Source: Flavobacterium sp. HSC-32F16 (lineage in GTDB: Bacteria; Bacteroidota; Bacteroidia; Flavobacteriales; Flavobacteriaceae). Taken from it: 64,000 bases of DNA. This document shows, one piece after another, positions 17,393 to 25,981 of this stretch. The stretch lies in assembly GCF_024171645.1 (NCBI RefSeq), contig NZ_JALKAC010000001.1, positions 372,001 through 436,000 on the forward strand, given 5' to 3'. Both the position numbers and the translations under genes were made by a program. Each line of letters opens with the position of its first letter. Position 1 is the stretch's first letter. The notes under the pieces are model-generated. The model did no database searches. It saw only the letters and a list, made by a program, of their open reading frames with translations, and was not told where the DNA came from.

Positions 17393-18025
17393 TTAGTATT
17401 TACCAAGTCCTATTTTCTTAAGCCAATTTTTGATTTCAGTCTGAACTTCTTTCTCTTTTTCTCCTTCCATTACAAATAAAATCCCATCTCTTTCTATTCC
17501 TCCTTTTACTGAAAAACCTTTTAATACTGTACTTTTAGAACATAATTCTTTAACGGTTTGAAAACTGCTTCCAATTCCATAACCTGCATTGGTATTGAAT
17601 GGAATAATTGTTTTTCCTTCTAAATTGTACTCCTTTAAAAAACTTTTCATCGGAGGAGGCAATTGCATTCCCCAAGTTGGAAAACCAACAAATACAGTGT
17701 CAAATTTTTCTATATTGGGTATTTTAGTTTTAAGCGGAGGCAGATAACCTGTTTCATTTTCTTTTGCAACCTGACTTACTATCATTTTATAATCTGTCGG
17801 ATATGGATTTTGCAATTCAATTTCAACTAATAATCCTCCTGTATTCTTTTGAATGATTTCGGCAACAGCTTTGGTATTTTTAGTACGCGACAAATACACA
17901 ATCAATATATTTTTATCAGATATTGATTCTTCTTTGTTTTGAAGATTTTCCTGTGCTTTGCTACAACCAGAAAACATACAAACGACTGTTGTTATTAAAA
18001 CCAAAAGTGCTGTTGATTTTTTCAT
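17393..18025 (-). CDS. Flavodoxin-fold lipoprotein
   Basis: A 210-residue protein with a lipoprotein signal (lipobox MFSGC). The FMN phosphate-binding loop appears as LIVYLSRTKNTKAVAEII, followed by FVGFPTWGMQLPPPM, matching flavodoxins of the Flavodoxin_4 type. An exported, lipid-anchored flavodoxin is odd because flavodoxins usually accept electrons in the cytoplasm, and FMN must be loaded outside or carried across. Its place between exported hydrolase and CMD-like proteins suggests a periplasmic redox step. Fold assignment is secure; electron donor and acceptor are unknown. Confidence 0.85.
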   Translation of the reverse strand: MKKSTALLVLITTVVCMFSGCSKAQENLQNKEESISDKNILIVYLSRTKNTKAVAEIIQKNTGGLLVEIELQNPYPTDYKMIVSQVAKENETGYLPPLKTKIPNIEKFDTVFVGFPTWGMQLPPPMKSFLKEYNLEGKTIIPFNTNAGYGIGSSFQTVKELCSKSTVLKGFSVKGGIERDGILFVMEGEKEKEVQTEIKNWLKKIGLGKY

Positions 18026-18043
18026 TTATATTGTTCTAAAAGA

Positions 18044-19129
18044 TTATTTATCCAATCCTTTTTCTTTCAGCCATTCAGACATAAGATCAGCTATTTGAAC
18101 GTTATTTAAATCAGAAAAAGGAAAATGTGTATTTCCTTTAATGCCAATTTCAGGAAGATGAACAACCGTGACATCACCGCCTTTTTTGTTTACTGCATCA
18201 CGCCATAATCTGGCCATTTCCAAACGTGCGCGCCATCCGTCTGCACCGGAATTTTTAGATGGTTTATCCGGTATATTATCCCCGTAATAAATAATGATTG
18301 GAATTTTAGTCAGTTTCATAAAATCCTGCATGGGTATACTGGAAGCTTCCAGAGCCCCCGCAGAACTGGCTATTGGCGAAGGAACTTCTCCTTCTGGAAA
18401 CAAAAATCCGCTTCCTGGTTCATAAGAGACAATCGCTTTTACATTTTGGTTTTTAACTGCTGTAATCCAGCCCATTCCTCCAGAGTGAGAATGCGTAACA
18501 AGAATCGCCGGACCAATTTTATTGAAAAGTGCAGAAACCGCATCTGTTGTTACATTCAAATCAATCGCTCCTAAATTTGGAGTCATTGAACGGAAATATT
18601 GATTAAGCGTTTCTGAATCTTTAGCAAATTGTACGCCTTCAAAATAATCAGGCCAAATACCTACACGGAAAACACCAAACCATTGCTGCTCATCGGGAAC
18701 TGGCTTTATCGAAGCTTCTGAAGTACTTCGTCCTGCATTTCCTCTTCTAGGCTGATCTATTAAATAAACAGGAAATTTTCTGCGAAGAAAAATATTCTGA
18801 AATCCTTCACGTCCGTCTGGTGTCGTTTCCCAAGTTTTAGAAAACTGACCTATTCCATGCCACATTACCAAAGGGTATTTTCGGGCATTTGCAGGCACCT
18901 GATAAAAAACATACGCATGATCTCCTCTAAAAGTCTGCCCAGCGGGAGTACTATTATAAGGATCAAATGTGCCGGGATTCTCAATTATCGTTCCTCCTGC
19001 CGCAAAGCTTCCCTGCTCTTCAATAATTATTGGTTTTTGCTTTACTTTCTTTTGTGCTGTAATTGAGGAACTGTTTATAATGAGTAATAAACAGAAAATG
19101 CTCCATCTTGTAATGATTATGTTCTTCAT
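18044..19129 (-). CDS. Secreted alpha/beta hydrolase (esterase-like)
   Basis: A 361-residue protein with a signal peptide ending in SSITAQ. The fold is shown by LVMWHGIGQFSKTWET (oxyanion region), the nucleophile elbow LVTHSHSGGMGW with serine, and a late histidine in IKGNTHFPFSDLNN. An aspartate near YYGDNIPDKPS may complete the triad. It is the third gene of the operon and differs from the other alpha/beta hydrolase in using serine. Similar proteins are annotated only as esterases, so the substrate cannot be given. Confidence 0.82.
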   Translation of the reverse strand: MKNIIITRWSIFCLLLIINSSSITAQKKVKQKPIIIEEQGSFAAGGTIIENPGTFDPYNSTPAGQTFRGDHAYVFYQVPANARKYPLVMWHGIGQFSKTWETTPDGREGFQNIFLRRKFPVYLIDQPRRGNAGRSTSEASIKPVPDEQQWFGVFRVGIWPDYFEGVQFAKDSETLNQYFRSMTPNLGAIDLNVTTDAVSALFNKIGPAILVTHSHSGGMGWITAVKNQNVKAIVSYEPGSGFLFPEGEVPSPIASSAGALEASSIPMQDFMKLTKIPIIIYYGDNIPDKPSKNSGADGWRARLEMARLWRDAVNKKGGDVTVVHLPEIGIKGNTHFPFSDLNNVQIADLMSEWLKEKGLDK

Positions 19130-19148
19130 GTTATTTTTATTTCTAAAG

Positions 19149-19592
19149 TTATTGTACCGGCGTCATCAACTTAGTAAACGACAATGAACCTAATTTCCAG
19201 TCATTATTGTTTTTTATATACACTTCTGTCACAATAAACGGATTGGTAACTTCATTTCCTCCCACAACTGCTAATAGTGTGATCTTGCTTAAAAGTATTG
19301 CGGTATCGCCAATAATATTTACCGAAACCTCATGAACGTCTGCTTTCTTGTAATGAATTCCTCCACTTTTAATCACGTTAATTTCCTGGGTTTTCCCCCA
19401 ACTTCCTCCCATATGAACAAAAACAGATTTATCATCAAACAATGGCGTAAGTTTATCTACATTTTTATCGGCCATCCACTGCCATTTTTGCTGTGACAGC
19501 TGTATTACTTCCTTTTCAGCAACAGCAGTTTGTGCAAAAGACTGGTTTGCCATTAGAATAAGTATTAGTAATCCAAAAAGTGATTTTTTCAT
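19149..19592 (-). CDS. Secreted SnoaL/DUF4440-like (NTF2 fold) protein
   Basis: A 147-residue protein with a signal peptide ending in SFAQ. The mature part has the NTF2-like pattern: an N-terminal helix pair (VIQLSQQKWQWMADKNVDKL) followed by a cone of strands (FDDKSVFVHMGG, TAILLSKITLLAVVGG, WKLGSLSFTKL). DUF4440 and SnoaL-like proteins bind or isomerise small hydrophobic molecules. It lies 37 bp after the aldo/keto reductase gene and 19 bp before the serine hydrolase gene, so it is part of the same transcript. Confidence 0.78.
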   Translation of the reverse strand: MKKSLFGLLILILMANQSFAQTAVAEKEVIQLSQQKWQWMADKNVDKLTPLFDDKSVFVHMGGSWGKTQEINVIKSGGIHYKKADVHEVSVNIIGDTAILLSKITLLAVVGGNEVTNPFIVTEVYIKNNNDWKLGSLSFTKLMTPVQ

Positions 19593-19629
19593 AAGGCTGT
19601 ATTTTTGATTCGTATATTTTTTTAAGTGG

Positions 19630-20613
<984 letters not shown>

Positions 20614-20633
20614 TTAAATTTGTGGAACAAACA

Positions 20634-21539
20634 ATGAAAAACATGGAACAGGTATTTAACTTCGACACTATTAGTGAATACAATGATTTTAATAATCATG
20701 AAACACTGCATCCGCTGGTTAGTATAATTGATTTTTCTAAAGCTAAACCAAGAACCGGTTCTAAAATGAATTTTGAATTGTATTGTATATTCCTGAAACA
20801 GGTTAAATGCGGAGATTTGAAATACGGTCGTAATTATTACGATTATCAAGAAGGAACTTTAGTGTTTGTATCTCCTGGCCAAACGATTGATGTAGAAAAC
20901 AAAGTAGATATTTATCAGCCTGTTGGACATGGATTGGTTTTTCATCCTGATTTAATCCGAGGCACATCACTTGCGAAAAGCTTAAGCGAATATAGTTTTT
21001 TCGGTTACAGCACCAGTGAAGCCCTGCATTTATCAGAAAAAGAAAAACAACTTGTATTTGACTGTTTTGCTAAAATTGAAGTAGAGTTAAAACAATCTAT
21101 AGACAAACACAGCAAAAAACTTATTGCATCAAATATTGAGCTGTTTTTAAATTATTGCGAAAGGTTTTATGACCGGCAGTTTATTACCAGAGATACTACC
21201 AATAAAGGAATTGTTGAGAAATTTGAAGAACTGTTAAACAGTTATTTTTCTTCGGATAAACCCAACACCATAGGACTTCCTTCTGTGGCGCATTATGCAG
21301 GAGAACTTAATTTGTCTCCTAACTATTTTGGTGATTTAATTAAAAAAGAAACAGGAAAATCTGCTCAGGAATACATTCAAAATAAAATCATTGATACTGC
21401 CAAAAACAAAATATTCGATTCATCAAAAACAATCAATGAAGTCGCTTACGAATTAGGCTTTAAATATCCACAGCATTTTACTCGTTTTTTTAAACAGCAT
21501 GTTGGCAGTACGCCTAATGAATATCGTATTATGAATTAG
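20634..21539 (+). CDS. AraC-family transcriptional regulator
   Basis: A 301-residue regulator. The ATG at 20634 is chosen; earlier in-frame TTG and GTG codons overlap a TAAATTTG promoter-like element. The N-terminal part is a cupin-like sensor, and residues about 205-301 form the double helix-turn-helix (HYAGELNLSPNYFGDLIKKE, NEVAYELGFKYPQHFTRFFK). It is transcribed away from the seven-gene redox operon and is its probable regulator. It is clearly paralogous to the AraC protein at 50408-51307: both share YGxxxYDYxxGxLxFxxPxQ, the RFYxRQFITR stretch and the layout of the DNA-binding domain. Confidence 0.9.
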   Translation: MKNMEQVFNFDTISEYNDFNNHETLHPLVSIIDFSKAKPRTGSKMNFELYCIFLKQVKCGDLKYGRNYYDYQEGTLVFVSPGQTIDVENKVDIYQPVGHGLVFHPDLIRGTSLAKSLSEYSFFGYSTSEALHLSEKEKQLVFDCFAKIEVELKQSIDKHSKKLIASNIELFLNYCERFYDRQFITRDTTNKGIVEKFEELLNSYFSSDKPNTIGLPSVAHYAGELNLSPNYFGDLIKKETGKSAQEYIQNKIIDTAKNKIFDSSKTINEVAYELGFKYPQHFTRFFKQHVGSTPNEYRIMN

Positions 21540-21578
21540 GGAACTACTTTGTTCAATTTCTATTTCAACACTTCCTTC

Positions 21579-21705
21579 GCGCAGATTTGTAATCCGTGCC
21601 CGCAGAGTATATCTTAAAAAATTAAAAAATCCAGTTTTTAACTGCATCCTTTACCTCCATTTTTATTACTACAGGAACGGGCACGGAAAGAATTTCTGCG
21701 CTATC
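21579..21705. repeat. REP-like imperfect inverted repeat
   Basis: Arms at 21579-21601 (GCGCAGATTTGTAATCCGTGCCC) and 21680-21702 are imperfect reverse complements (about 17 of 23 positions). The first arm and its flank (CCGCAGAGTATATCTT) match the copy at 24712-24752. Repeats built on a GCGGATTTGTAATCCGTGCCC core look like mobile extragenic palindromes. They fill the gap between the AraC gene and the next open reading frame. No transposase is present in the window. Confidence 0.6.
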
Positions 21706-21715
21706 GTTGCGCATA

Positions 21716-22252
21716 TCAAAGCGATTGGTATTTCTCCACTCCCCTTTCTCTTATCAGCTCTGCTGCATCTAGCATTTTGATTAAATAAATATAGGGCGTC
21801 GTCACATCAGATTCAGGATCTCCGGCATGAGGAGACAAAGAATGCTCAAAGATTTGAGATAGAAAAAATTCAAATTCTTCAAGCGTTTTTTCATCAAATG
21901 TATTTTGAAATACAATAAAAGGATTTTCGTATTCTTCCTTCGTTAGCGAAGAAAAATGAAAAACCATTTCACTGCGCAAAGACGGTGTAACTTTCCATTT
22001 TTTACTTTTCTTTTGCAGACAGTAACACACTTTGATAAAAAAGCTGAAAGCAGTATACAACACAAAAACATCGCTGGGATTGTCCTGTTTGTGAACTTCT
22101 CTTTTATAACTGAAAATTACCGCTTCGCTTAAATTTTGTTTATAATAATCAAGATCTGCAAAGTCAAAAAAGGCCTCAACTGCCTTAAATGGATTTCCTG
22201 CCTCAAACCCTGCCCAAAATCCGGTTTCGAAGGATATTTTATTCTTTTTCAT
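21716..22252 (-). CDS. Hypothetical protein, about 178 residues
   Basis: Start placed at the ATG at 22252 (MKKNKISFETGFWAG); the frame extends 13 codons further upstream only to a TTG. The protein is aromatic and acidic, largely helical, with no signal peptide, membrane segment or recognised catalytic motif. A FETGFWAGFEAGNPFKA opening and a closing LIKMLDAAELIRERG helix are its most distinctive parts. I do not recognise the family. It is flanked by REP-like repeats on one side and the XRE regulator on the other, at the edge of the accessory island. Confidence 0.55.
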   Translation of the reverse strand: MKKNKISFETGFWAGFEAGNPFKAVEAFFDFADLDYYKQNLSEAVIFSYKREVHKQDNPSDVFVLYTAFSFFIKVCYCLQKKSKKWKVTPSLRSEMVFHFSSLTKEEYENPFIVFQNTFDEKTLEEFEFFLSQIFEHSLSPHAGDPESDVTTPYIYLIKMLDAAELIRERGVEKYQSL

Positions 22253-22463
22253 TGTAAGAAGGTTTAAAATTATGTACGAAATTATTTTCAATTTAAAGAA
22301 TAATCTATTCGAAATGCGCCTATAATACCCATTATATATTCAATACAACCCAATTGTATTGTGCTATTTTCATATTACATTGGCATATACCAGAAATTGG
22401 GATAAAATAGAAATAGAACTGGTATAATATCTGACAAAATAGATGTATTATGGGATATTTTTT

Positions 22464-22508
22464 TATCTTTGAAACTCAGGATTTTTAATCCAAATGGCTT
22501 TATCTTTG
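22464..22508 (+). promoter_or_regulatory. Two TATCTTTG promoter elements before the XRE gene
   Basis: TATCTTTG at 22464-22471 and again at 22501-22508 match the Bacteroidota -7 consensus TAnnTTTG. No clear TTTG lies at the -33 spacing for either. The second would give a leader of about 20 bases for the gene at 22534. Confidence 0.5.
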
Positions 22509-22533
22509 AGCTTTTAGAAAATTAATATTCATT

Positions 22534-22941
22534 ATGGAACAGAAAATACATCAGGGAAGAAACGTAAAACGCTTCAGAGAAATGCTTAACATAAAGCAGG
22601 AAGCATTGGCTTATGATTTGGGTGAAGACTGGAATCAAAAGAAAATTTCTTTACTGGAGCAGAAAGATGTAATTGAAGACAAACTGCTGAAACAAATCTC
22701 TGCAGTATTAAAAATTCCTGTTGAAGCTTTTCAGAATTTTGATGAAGAGCAAGCAATAAATATTATTTCTAATACTTTTGGAGAACACGCTTTCACTAAT
22801 TCATTTAATTACGGAACAATTAATATTCATCCAATTGAAAAATTGATTTCACTTCATGAAGAAAAAATTGCTTTATACGAGCGTATGTTGAAAGAGAAAG
22901 AAGAAATGATGGTGAGGCTTGAGAAATTGATTACTAAATAA
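22534..22941 (+). CDS. XRE-type helix-turn-helix regulator with C-terminal coiled coil
   Basis: A 135-residue protein. Residues about 5-65 form an XRE/Cro-type HTH (NVKRFREMLNIKQEALAYDL, KISLLEQKDVIEDKLLKQIS). Residues about 100-133 form a coiled coil (LISLHEEKIALYERMLKEKE), suggesting a dimer. Between them lies a Phe/Asn-rich linker. An 80-bp part of this gene (22776-22855) recurs at 24383-24462. Compact HTH proteins of this build are frequent in Flavobacterium as single genes. It is followed by a strong terminator. Confidence 0.85.
   Translation: MEQKIHQGRNVKRFREMLNIKQEALAYDLGEDWNQKKISLLEQKDVIEDKLLKQISAVLKIPVEAFQNFDEEQAINIISNTFGEHAFTNSFNYGTINIHPIEKLISLHEEKIALYERMLKEKEEMMVRLEKLITK
22776..22855 (+). 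repeat. 80-bp direct repeat, copy 1 (inside the XRE gene)
   Basis: This segment of the XRE gene matches 24383-24462 in 76 of 80 positions without gaps. The two copies enclose the rest of the XRE gene and the two-gene cassette. Confidence 0.9.
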
Positions 22942-22967
22942 TTGTTTTTAAAAGATATAGAATTCAT

Positions 22968-22995
22968 AAAAAGAGACTTTCGGGTCTCTTTTTTG
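22968..22995 (+). terminator. Rho-independent terminator after the XRE gene
   Basis: AAAAAGAGAC, loop TTTCGG, GTCTCTTTTT, then a run of T. It lies 26 bp after the stop codon. Confidence 0.85.
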
Positions 22996-23019
22996 TTTTG
23001 ATGGCATTTGTTCAATTTA

Positions 23020-23100
23020 TTATCTGATGAAGATTATGAGTGGGAAATCAGAAGACATTCGCGCAACTTTCCTGAAGAATTCTTTGAAAAGCGAGAGTAA
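23020..23100 (+). pseudogene. Possible C-terminal coding remnant
   Basis: A frame ending in TAA at 23098-23100 reads LSDEDYEWEIRRHSRN and then FPEEFFEKRE, which looks like real protein sequence. An ATG at 23001 lies in another frame that stops after a few codons, so a frameshifted remnant is possible. The family is not recognised, and the reading is tentative. Confidence 0.3.
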
Positions 23101-23202
23101 TCAAAATCTAGACTTTTAGTGATGTTTTTAAACCTTATTCTAGACACGATAGTTATTTATATGTTTCAAATTTGGTAGAAACCTAATAATTATCTGAAAA
23201 AT

Positions 23203-23931
23203 ATGAATGAAAACATTTTTAAAACAAAAACTGATTTAGATCCTTCTGAGTACAAAAAATTATTTGGAGATCCTTTTTACAATGAAAAAGGAAGCTCAAA
23301 GGCTAGAAACTTCTATCTTCAGCAGAATGAGAGAGAAAAAGCTTTAATGTTGAAAAAGAATTACCTTGAAATGATTAAAAAAGCCAGAGAAAGAAATTAC
23401 AATATGGCCGCTGATTGTTTACAATGGTGGTTAGACGGTTCAGGATTTCCAAAAACCATAGACTTTAACTGGTTGAGAAAACAAAGGGAAATTATTGCTG
23501 CTGAAAATTTAAATCTTGATCGTTTTGGAGAAGAGCTTGAAAAATACGGAAAAACTTTAAAAGAAGAAGGCGATACTGCAAAATATAATGATCATTTTGA
23601 CCACCAAGTAAAAGCAGGTGTTTTTGGGGAACTATATTATGCGAGTGGAGACAGTACTTTAAGTTCACATTGCTATTTTAAGATTACGAAAAAGAAAAAC
23701 AACTTTTTAGTTACGGGTATAATTAAACATCTTTGGTGGGACAGATATGATTGGCATAAAGGAGCATCTGCATATATTTATGGTTTCGGAAATACCGGAG
23801 ATTCAGATGCTTTGTTGGTAGAAAAGTATTTTGAAGCAAAACCATTTGATATGAAAAGCGAATGGCAGCAAAGTTTTAATAAAACCTTTCATTCAGGATT
23901 TTTAGGCGGTTTGAGTATTAATTTAAAATAA
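23203..23931 (+). CDS. Uncharacterised protein, possible DUF6402-like, first gene of a two-gene cassette
   Basis: A 242-residue soluble protein without signal peptide. The N-terminal half is charged and helical (NEREKALMLKKNYLEMIKKA, MAADCLQWWLDGSGFP). The C-terminal half is strand-rich and aromatic (VFGELYYASGD, IKHLWWDRYDWHKGASAYIYG, AKPFDMKSEWQQSFNKTF). The general pattern recalls DUF6402 proteins associated with secreted effectors, but I am comparing from memory and am not sure. It is followed 5 bp later by a small membrane-anchored protein, and the pair sits between 80-bp direct repeats. No catalytic site is evident. Confidence 0.65.
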   Translation: MNENIFKTKTDLDPSEYKKLFGDPFYNEKGSSKARNFYLQQNEREKALMLKKNYLEMIKKARERNYNMAADCLQWWLDGSGFPKTIDFNWLRKQREIIAAENLNLDRFGEELEKYGKTLKEEGDTAKYNDHFDHQVKAGVFGELYYASGDSTLSSHCYFKITKKKNNFLVTGIIKHLWWDRYDWHKGASAYIYGFGNTGDSDALLVEKYFEAKPFDMKSEWQQSFNKTFHSGFLGGLSINLK

Positions 23932-23936
23932 AATAA

Positions 23937-24371
23937 ATGAAAAAAAAGGTCTATGCAACATTCGCCATTCTAATAGTTTTATTTTCTATTTATTATTATT
24001 GGCAAAACAGGTATGTAGAACTTCGTCCTGTTATCTTAAATAATGATGTACAACGAGTTAAAGTATTAAATCGTAAAATAGTATTTTTTCAAAATGACTT
24101 CTATAAAATCGCTGAAAGAAATGAAACTCCTTCAAATTTTTATAAAAATATAAAGTGGGTTTTGGAAAGAGAGCATCAAGAATATATTGTAAAAAATGGG
24201 GTGATTTATATCAAATATAAATACATGAATGATTATGAAATGATTTGGAACCATACCAATAAAACTAACGACCTGGAATGGTTTAAATCTCAAAGAAGCA
24301 TGGATAGTTTTAATGGTGAAAACAAAAAGACAGAAGAATTAGATAGAATTATTAAGGGGTTTCGTAATTAA
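23937..24371 (+). CDS. Small single-pass membrane protein, partner of the preceding gene
   Basis: A 144-residue protein with one N-terminal membrane segment (residues about 5-22, YATFAILIVLFSIYYYW) and a soluble remainder rich in Lys, Glu and aromatic residues, probably outside the cytoplasm. It starts 5 bp after the preceding stop, so the two are co-translated. No known domain was recognised. The size, anchoring and spacing would fit an immunity or accessory protein for the 23203 product, but this is inference. Confidence 0.7.
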   Translation: MKKKVYATFAILIVLFSIYYYWQNRYVELRPVILNNDVQRVKVLNRKIVFFQNDFYKIAERNETPSNFYKNIKWVLEREHQEYIVKNGVIYIKYKYMNDYEMIWNHTNKTNDLEWFKSQRSMDSFNGENKKTEELDRIIKGFRN

Positions 24372-24382
24372 CAATGTTTATC

Positions 24383-24462
24383 TTTTGGAGAACATGCTTT
24401 CAGTAATTCATTTAATTACGGAACAATTAACATTCTTCCAATTGAAAAATTGATTTCACTTC
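24383..24462 (+). pseudogene. Fragment of an XRE regulator gene (80-bp direct repeat, copy 2)
   Basis: The segment matches 22776-22855 in 76 of 80 positions and codes for the linker part of the XRE protein (TFGEHAF, FNYGTINI, IEKLISL in copy 1). Neither the HTH part nor the coiled coil is present, so it is a gene fragment. It abuts a REP-like element exactly where the similarity ends. Confidence 0.8.
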
Positions 24463-24760
24463 CTCCGCTGGCGCGAGCGTCTCGCTCGTGCACTTAATGT
24501 TAATCAATATCAATTTCTCAAACCATTATAATATAAATTGGATAATAAACTTTTTTCAGGACAAGACAATTTAGCGTTCATGAGCGGGACGCCAGCGCCA
24601 GCGGGGGAATTAACAAATCTTTGCGGGCACGGATTGCAAATCCGCGCTATCATTGCTGAGATAAATCTGCGCGATCGGGTTTGTTTTTATGTTTTTTGTA
24701 TTCCGATAGCGCGGATTTGCAATCCGTGCCCACAAAGTATATCTTGACAATTAAAAAACT
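24463..24760. repeat. REP-like element cluster, two inverted pairs
   Basis: Two inverted pairs are visible. In the first, 24463-24493 (CTCCGCTGGCGCGAGCGTCT and on) faces 24577-24607 imperfectly. In the second, 24621-24651 and 24705-24735 are 31-bp arms that are reverse complements with one mismatch, around the core GCGCGGATTTGCAATCCGTG, with a 53-base loop. The flank CACAAAGTATATCTTGACAATTAAAAA matches that at 21603-21627. GC content is higher than around it. This fits mobile extragenic palindromes. The 458-bp gap 24372-24829 holds only this, the gene fragment and the antitoxin promoter. Confidence 0.75.
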
Positions 24761-24791
24761 ATTTTCATTAAAATATTTCCACTTCAAAATT

Positions 24792-24811
24792 TTGGTGCAA
24801 ATTTACACCAA
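24792..24811. promoter_or_regulatory. Palindromic operator before the antitoxin gene
   Basis: TTGGTGCAAATTTACACCAA is a 20-bp palindrome with a single mismatched pair, ending 18 bp before the antitoxin ATG. Toxin-antitoxin operons are usually autorepressed through such a site. Confidence 0.6.
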
Positions 24812-24829
24812 TCTAAAACTTATATTATT

Positions 24830-25021
24830 ATGACACATACAGAAGAGTTTAGTAGTAAAAGTGAAGCTATTAACTATTTGATTAAGCAAGCTCGTTCACA
24901 AGAAGAATACTATGAGTTTGTGAGAGCTAAAATAGATAAGGGAGAAAAAAGCGGTTTTGTAAAAAAACAAACAAGAGAAGAAATGTTAGCAGAATTTAAA
25001 AAAGATCTGCCTAATGTATAG
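24830..25021 (+). CDS. Type II antitoxin, ParD-like
   Basis: A 63-residue protein beginning MTHTEEFSSKSEAINYLIKQ, with a ribbon-helix-helix-like start and a charged tail (KQTREEMLAEFKKDLPN) suited to binding a toxin. Its stop overlaps the start of a ParE-like frame by 8 bp, the usual antitoxin-toxin arrangement. The toxin is broken, so this antitoxin is now an orphan. The palindrome upstream is its likely operator. Confidence 0.75.
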   Translation: MTHTEEFSSKSEAINYLIKQARSQEEYYEFVRAKIDKGEKSGFVKKQTREEMLAEFKKDLPNV

Positions 25022-25061
25022 CTATTGCTTAAGCAGCGGAGCCAAAGAAGATTTACTTTCC
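25014..25061 (+). pseudogene. ParE/RelE-superfamily toxin, truncated to its N-terminus
   Basis: The frame opens MYSYCLSSGAKEDL, which matches the first strand and helix of ParE-family toxins (YxLSxxAKEDL). After about 15 residues the sequence no longer resembles the family, and the remaining frame (to 25196) runs antisense through the C-terminal codons of the DUF1826 gene. The expected 80 or so residues, including the active face, are missing. The breakpoint is near 25056-25070. Confidence 0.7.
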
Positions 25062-25071
25062 AACAATTGTC

Positions 25072-25770
25072 CTAACAAATCAACAACAACCGATATTCCC
25101 CTTCATTTTCTATTGGAGCTCTATGAATACAAGGTAACACTTGTTGTTTTGGATGATCTACAGCCAGTCGCCAAAGATGTCCTAAACCTAAATTAATAGG
25201 TTCTGCATCTTGATTTAGCTGATAATGCAAATCAAAATAATTATCCTTTAAAAAATCTTCGAATTCTTCCTCTGGTCCGTCATGCAGTTCTTTTAGCTTT
25301 GCTCGTACTTCTGGAATTAGAATTTTTTGTTCTGCCTGCGAATTAGCAACAATATCACTTGCGGCTCCGTGATAGGTACATAAAAAAGTATCTGTGGCAA
25401 TGGGCGAACGATCGACATGAAAGGAATACACATCTGTCGAAATGAAATCAAATTCATCATCACGTTCGTAACATTTCAGTAAATTAAGAGAAGGCGAAGC
25501 GCCAAAATCAGTTAATAATTGTATATCATTTAAAATTATTTCTCTTGCTGTATTTCCCTTTTCTGAGAGTTGGAGCGCGATTAAATCTTCGGGAAAAACC
25601 TCGGTTATATTTTCTTTTAAAGATAATTTGGTTACAATCTCGTTAAAATCGCCATCTAAATTTCTGTGCCAGCATAGCGCATTTATTTCTCCCTTAAAAT
25701 CGGTTTGTACAAGATCCAAAAATGTAGATGCCAATCCTATTTGGCTGTTGTGAGAAAATGTGTTGCTCAT
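25072..25770 (-). CDS. DUF1826 domain protein
   Basis: A 232-residue soluble protein matching DUF1826: TFLCTYHGAASDIV, NYFDLHYQLNQ, GLGHLWRLAVDHP and the closing PCIHRAP and YRLLLI motifs. The fold is probably cupin- or dioxygenase-like, with conserved His residues. In other bacteria DUF1826 genes are found beside zinc-responsive genes, but no such neighbour is seen here. The stop codon lies only about 15 bp from the toxin breakpoint, so the extreme C-terminus may have been altered. Confidence 0.75.
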   Translation of the reverse strand: MSNTFSHNSQIGLASTFLDLVQTDFKGEINALCWHRNLDGDFNEIVTKLSLKENITEVFPEDLIALQLSEKGNTAREIILNDIQLLTDFGASPSLNLLKCYERDDEFDFISTDVYSFHVDRSPIATDTFLCTYHGAASDIVANSQAEQKILIPEVRAKLKELHDGPEEEFEDFLKDNYFDLHYQLNQDAEPINLGLGHLWRLAVDHPKQQVLPCIHRAPIENEGEYRLLLIC

Positions 25771-25944
25771 AGTACTTTATTAAAAAGCGGGTTATTTGAT
25801 GTGTTACAAAATTATGTAATCGTAATTAGCTGAGAAATTTTTATTGCTGTAAACTTTTGGAATTTCGTCTTTTCATTTCAAAAAAATGCTCATTTCTTTA
25901 AATTTCCACCCTATTTTTTATTAGTATTCTGCTCATCAAAAAGA

Positions 25945-25967
25945 AAGAGGGACCTGAAGTCCCTCTT
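25945..25967 (-). terminator. Hairpin terminator of the aldo/keto reductase gene
   Basis: AAGAGGGAC, loop CTGAA, GTCCCTCTT. Read on the minus strand it is followed by TCTTTTT. It lies 15 bp past the stop of the gene at 25982. Confidence 0.75.
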
Positions 25968-25981
25968 AAAAAATATTGTAT

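Noticed and set aside
24538..24747. A 69-codon open frame through the REP-like region.
   Set aside because: It consists of palindromic repeat sequence, reads Cys-rich nonsense and starts without support. It is a by-product of the repeats.
25072..25090. Truncation of the DUF1826 protein at its C-terminus.
   Set aside because: The family, as I recall it, also ends soon after the RLLL motif, so the loss, if any, is very small and cannot be shown.
25072..25196. Continuation of the ParE-like frame as a 60-residue protein.
   Set aside because: After about 15 residues it is antisense to DUF1826 codons and has no toxin-like features.
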